Part shown: in pieces, positions 61,391-64,000 of the stretch
How the letters are laid out: each line of letters opens with the position of its first letter
Position numbering within the stretch: the first letter of the stretch is position 1
From: Oscillospiraceae bacterium
Lineage (GTDB): Bacteria; Bacillota; Clostridia; Oscillospirales; Oscillospiraceae
Reading direction: 5' to 3'
Length of the DNA stretch: 64,000 nt
Assembly: GCA_017395085.1 (NCBI GenBank)
Contig: JAFPWF010000016.1
Location: forward strand, 1 to 64,000
The notes under the pieces: generated by a model
Databases searched by the model: none
The model's input: the letters and a program-made list of their open reading frames with translations, nothing else
What the model was told of the DNA's origin: nothing
Position numbers and translations under genes: made by a program

Positions 61391-62468
61391 TCACTCCGGC
61401 GGGGAGAAAGCTCCTGCGCCGGATCCGGATGCCGTCGGTGCGGCGATCCTCGCGGAGGATGCCCTGACGCTGCAAGGAACCGGTAGCCTGAAGGTGGAAG
61501 GCTTCCTGAATAACGGCATTGCCGGAAAGAAGGAGCTGAGCATTTTCGGCGGTGCGCTGCAGATCCATGCGTCGAACTGCGGCGTCAGCGTGGCCAAGTA
61601 TGTTGAAATCCTTGACGGGAACATTCAGATTACCGCCGGGAACGACGGCCTTCGCACCCATTCCGACAAGGTGGCGGGCAAGGGCGATATCAGCATCTCC
61701 GGGGGGAACCTGAAGCTGCAGACTGCCGGTGACGGTATTGCCGCCGAAGGCACTCTCACCATCTCCGGCGGCCGCCTGGATATCAGCACCGAAGGGGACC
61801 CGGAAATCGTCAGCTCAAAGGGCGTCAAAGCCCAGAAAGACGCCGTGATCACCGGCGGGGAGCTCACGGTAACAAGCCGGGACAACGCAGTTCACTCCAA
61901 AGGGGATCTGCTTGTCTCTGGCGGCAGCCTGAAGCTTCGCTCGGATAGCGGAAAGGGCATGATGGCGGGTGGATCGCTGCGGCTTGAAGGAGATGCGGAA
62001 CTGGATGTTGCTGCGGCAGGAAACGGAATCGAGACCGATACGGACCTGATTGTCAGCGGCGGGAATCTCCGTGTCACTTCCGGCGGCGACGGCCTGCGTG
62101 CCGGCGACAGCGGAACCGGGAGGGGATTCTTCCGCATGGAAGGCGGGATGGTCTATGTTAGCGCTGCAAACGATGCCCTGGATGCGAAAATCGGCATGAG
62201 CGTCAGCGGCGGCTGCCTTTTTGCGGCTGGCAGTTCCTACCGGCTGAAGAGCTTCTCGCCGGACAGCACACAGGCTTCGCTCTGTGCGGAACTGGCGGAA
62301 GCGGCGGAAGGGCAGATTACGGTATGCACGCCGGAGGGAACGGTTTTGGACACGCTTGGCCTGAATGCACCTGCGCGTACGGTGCATTACTCGTCGCCGG
62401 CCCTGAACCGGGGAGAGAACTATGAACTGCGCAGCGGCAGCGGCACGGCTTCTGCCGTGGCGGGATAA
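60981..62468 (+). CDS. Cthe_2159-type beta-helix lipoprotein with mosaic base composition
   Basis: 495 residues. A lipoprotein signal peptide (LLLCLFISLLFCLSGC) puts the lipid cysteine near residue 25. Then a long parallel beta-helix made of repeated units (DALTLQGTGSLKVEGFLNNG, GNIQITAGNDGLRTHSDKVA, GDISISGGNLKLQTAGDGIA) matches the polygalacturonate-binding Cthe_2159 family (DUF4353). The protein is anchored outside the membrane. It follows the CotH gene by 21 bases, a known pairing. The first 130 codons share the low GC of CotH, while the rest is GC-rich like the chromosome, so it may be a recombinant. Start is GTG at 60981 with AGAGGA upstream. Confidence 0.85.
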   Translation: MRKKTGKPYLLLCLFISLLFCLSGCITKTNRDDAERPSEAELTEEKTQIYLRGKSATFEGNGVSISGGTIIIREPGEYELSGNLKNGKIQVLTGKNNGDVKLILNGVQVSCPDGPAIEELEGGKLIIVLQEGTENSVHSGGEKAPAPDPDAVGAAILAEDALTLQGTGSLKVEGFLNNGIAGKKELSIFGGALQIHASNCGVSVAKYVEILDGNIQITAGNDGLRTHSDKVAGKGDISISGGNLKLQTAGDGIAAEGTLTISGGRLDISTEGDPEIVSSKGVKAQKDAVITGGELTVTSRDNAVHSKGDLLVSGGSLKLRSDSGKGMMAGGSLRLEGDAELDVAAAGNGIETDTDLIVSGGNLRVTSGGDGLRAGDSGTGRGFFRMEGGMVYVSAANDALDAKIGMSVSGGCLFAAGSSYRLKSFSPDSTQASLCAELAEAAEGQITVCTPEGTVLDTLGLNAPARTVHYSSPALNRGENYELRSGSGTASAVAG

Positions 62469-62525
62469 TCGCCCAAACGGCCGGCGTTCTTCAGAAACCG
62501 GATCTCATGGAAAGGAGTGTGCTAT

Positions 62526-63101
62526 TTGGCGGACAGGAAAAAGAAAAATTTCCGGAAGGCGCAACCGGTTGCGCACCTGAAAACCATCACGGTTCACCGG
62601 CACCTCGTCTGCAGATACTGTTTCCGCCTCGGCCTTTACCGGCAGGGGCTGCTGCATGACCTCAGCAAGTACAGCACTTCGGAGTTCCTTGCAGGAGCGC
62701 GGTACTACCAGGGCGACCGCAGCCCCAACGACGCCGAACGCATCGAAACCGGAGTTTCCCAGGCGTGGCTGCATCACAAGGGACGGAACAGGCACCATTT
62801 TGAATACTGGGTCGACTATGTCCGCCTGCCGGACGGCCATATAGACTTCAAGGGGCACAAAATGCCCATCCGCTATGTCGCCGAGATGTTCTGCGACCGT
62901 ATCGCCGCCTGCAGGGTCTATATGGGGGAAAAGTATACCGACGCGTCTCCCTGGGAATACTTTCAGAGAGGAAAGAACGACATCCCCATCCACCCGGAAA
63001 CCGCCGCGGAACTCGAAAAGATGCTGCTGACCCTGAAAGACGAGGGGGAAGAGGCGGCTTTCCGCTATGTGCGGCGACGGCTGAAGGAAGAAAAATGGTG
63101 A
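62526..63101 (+). CDS. DUF5662 family protein
   Basis: 191 residues of the DUF5662 family. Conserved segments are AHLKTITVHRHLVCRYCFRL, GLLHDLSKYSTSEFLAGARY, SQAWLHHKGRNRHHFEYWVD and RYVAEMFCDRIAACRVYMGE. The H...HD and HHKGRNRHH pattern is like an HD-type metal site, but no activity is known. The start is TTG at 62526 with AGGAG 8 bases upstream; the GTG at 62517 overlaps the ribosome site. Cytoplasmic. It follows the Cthe_2159 gene by 57 bases. Confidence 0.85.
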   Translation: MADRKKKNFRKAQPVAHLKTITVHRHLVCRYCFRLGLYRQGLLHDLSKYSTSEFLAGARYYQGDRSPNDAERIETGVSQAWLHHKGRNRHHFEYWVDYVRLPDGHIDFKGHKMPIRYVAEMFCDRIAACRVYMGEKYTDASPWEYFQRGKNDIPIHPETAAELEKMLLTLKDEGEEAAFRYVRRRLKEEKW

Positions 63102-63117
63102 ACTTTCTGCGGAAAGC

Positions 63118-63146
63118 TTGAAAAAGTAACCCGTGACATGTAAAAT
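63118..63146 (+). promoter_or_regulatory. Promoter for the acidic lipoprotein gene
   Basis: TTGAAA (63118-63123), 17 bases, TAAAAT (63141-63146), 57 bases before the start codon. Confidence 0.7.
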
Positions 63147-63202
63147 AATCTTCAGACCAGAAAGATACCGGAAGAACTGATCTCATAACCCGGAGGGAAA
63201 CT

Positions 63203-64000
63203 ATGAAAAAGAGTATTGCCATGATTCTCTGCCTGCTCCTTGCGGTCAGTATGCTGGCCGGCTGCGGGACGGAGAAGTACGACGTCTCAGTTCCGTACTC
63301 GTTTCAGGAGTCGGAACCGGTACAGAATGTGACTTCGGTGACTGCTGCGCAGGAAGCCCCTGCGGAACCGGAGCCGGAGACCCCGGCCGAGATCCCGGAG
63401 GATGCTCCTGCTGAAGTCCCCGCGGATACGGCGGAAGCCGTTCTTCCGCTCTCGGATGCGGAACTGGCAGAGGAGCCTGCGGAAGCCCCTTCTGACATTG
63501 CCCCGGATGAGGAACCCGCTCCGGATGTCTTTGCCGCACCTGCCTCCGAAGAGGAAGCGGGGCCTGCCGGCGAGGAAGTGACGCAGCCCTATGCCCTGAA
63601 CGGGGAGGACGATGTGCAGCGCTTCTCCAGCCCTGCGGAAGAGGCCGAATGGCTGGATGCGGAAGAGGCGCTGTTCTCCGATGCGCCGGATGACGGCACG
63701 GCGGAACAGGAAGCCCCGTTCTTCGGAGAGCTGACGGCAGACGCTGAGCCGCTTGCCGAAGAGGTTTATGAGCCTGCCGAAGAAGACCTGCAGTTTGCCG
63801 ATGAAGTGACGGCGCAGTCCTTTGCCGTGGCAATGGCTTACTGGGATTCCGGCTACGGCGTCGAAACCTCTCCCTCCGACCCGAACTTCGCATGGGAAGC
63901 GCTGGGCTGGTATGCCGCCTGGCTGTACCGGACCGAGGGCCTCGACCTTCTGCCGCAAGAAACGGTGGATGCTTTCCTGAAGTCGCTGAGCTGCACCGAC
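63203..64000 (+). CDS. Acidic lipoprotein (partial, runs off the right edge)
   Basis: 266 codons visible, no stop. A lipoprotein signal (MILCLLLAVSMLAGCG) places the lipid cysteine at residue 21. Residues 35-205 are an Ala/Glu/Pro/Asp-rich unstructured stretch with few hydrophobics (EEPAEAPSDIAPDEEPAPDV). A globular part begins near 210 (FAVAMAYWDSGYGVETSPSD, FAWEALGWYAAWLYRTEG). I do not recognise it. It is anchored to the outer face of the membrane. ATG 63203 follows CGGAGGG. Confidence 0.8.
   Translation, partial: MKKSIAMILCLLLAVSMLAGCGTEKYDVSVPYSFQESEPVQNVTSVTAAQEAPAEPEPETPAEIPEDAPAEVPADTAEAVLPLSDAELAEEPAEAPSDIAPDEEPAPDVFAAPASEEEAGPAGEEVTQPYALNGEDDVQRFSSPAEEAEWLDAEEALFSDAPDDGTAEQEAPFFGELTADAEPLAEEVYEPAEEDLQFADEVTAQSFAVAMAYWDSGYGVETSPSDPNFAWEALGWYAAWLYRTEGLDLLPQETVDAFLKSLSCTD

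Overview
The window looks like a chromosomal segment of an anaerobic, gut- or rumen-type Clostridia (Bacillota). The evidence is strong AGGAGG-type ribosome sites, moderately high GC with patches of lower GC, a glycoside/pentoside/hexuronide (GPH) symporter beside cytoplasmic glycosidases, a NiCo riboswitch in front of a CDF exporter, SpoIIE-type phosphatases, CotH and Cthe_2159-type surface proteins, and a full citrate lyase fermentation locus. The genus cannot be fixed from the sequence. I see no rRNA, tRNA or CRISPR array.

Layout. Positions 1-3440 are the end of an integrative element: an archaeo-eukaryotic-type primase/helicase running off the left edge, an excisionase-type DNA-binding protein, a small basic ORF, and a divergent Zn-finger protein flanked by GGTTAG/CTAACC stem-loops. 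Positions 3480-4888 hold a membrane protein and a chimeric ORF that joins a copy of its N-terminus to the C-terminal half of a MATE transporter. Positions 5028-13402 are a carbohydrate cluster: GPH symporter, divergent AraC regulator, then GH43, SGNH esterase, CE4 deacetylase and GH2, all without signal peptides, so imported acetylated oligosaccharides are probably dismantled inside the cell. An integrase 3' scar lies at 13764-13880.

Positions 14046-17876 encode a beta-propeller receptor ending in a PP2C/SpoIIE phosphatase, plus a small membrane protein. Positions 18263-29751 are housekeeping and ion-handling genes: Na/Pi cotransporter, Fe-S aldo/keto reductase, HxlR with a flavin reductase, XRE-zinc ribbon regulator, TauE-like permease, TrkA-C membrane protein, NiCo riboswitch with CDF exporter, YhhN and a lipid kinase. 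Positions 29893-34372 carry a YdeI-methyltransferase fusion, an AlkD-like repair protein, a Nudix hydrolase and a second SpoIIE phosphatase with HAMP. Positions 34453-41857 hold a Cthe_2159-type secreted protein, carboxylesterase, metallo-hydrolase, a histone-like lysine-rich protein, LD-carboxypeptidase and phosphodiester glycosidase.

Positions 41928-58625 are a central-carbon and tricarboxylate island: pyruvate kinase; a LysR regulator divergent from a DUF6282-type amidohydrolase, an SLC13 permease and an aconitase-superfamily hydratase; then citD-citE-citF, a CitMHS citrate transporter, citC and fused citXG; and, converging, fumC with malic enzyme. Together these can import citrate (and probably another di- or tricarboxylate), convert it through a 4Fe-4S hydratase and citrate lyase to acetate and oxaloacetate, and connect C4 acids to pyruvate. 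The DUF6282-SLC13-hydratase trio is the most promising candidate for an undescribed pathway.

Positions 58830-62468 hold a CotH kinase and a Cthe_2159-type lipoprotein in lower-GC DNA that ends abruptly inside the second gene, suggesting recombination. A DUF5662 protein and the start of an acidic lipoprotein close the window.
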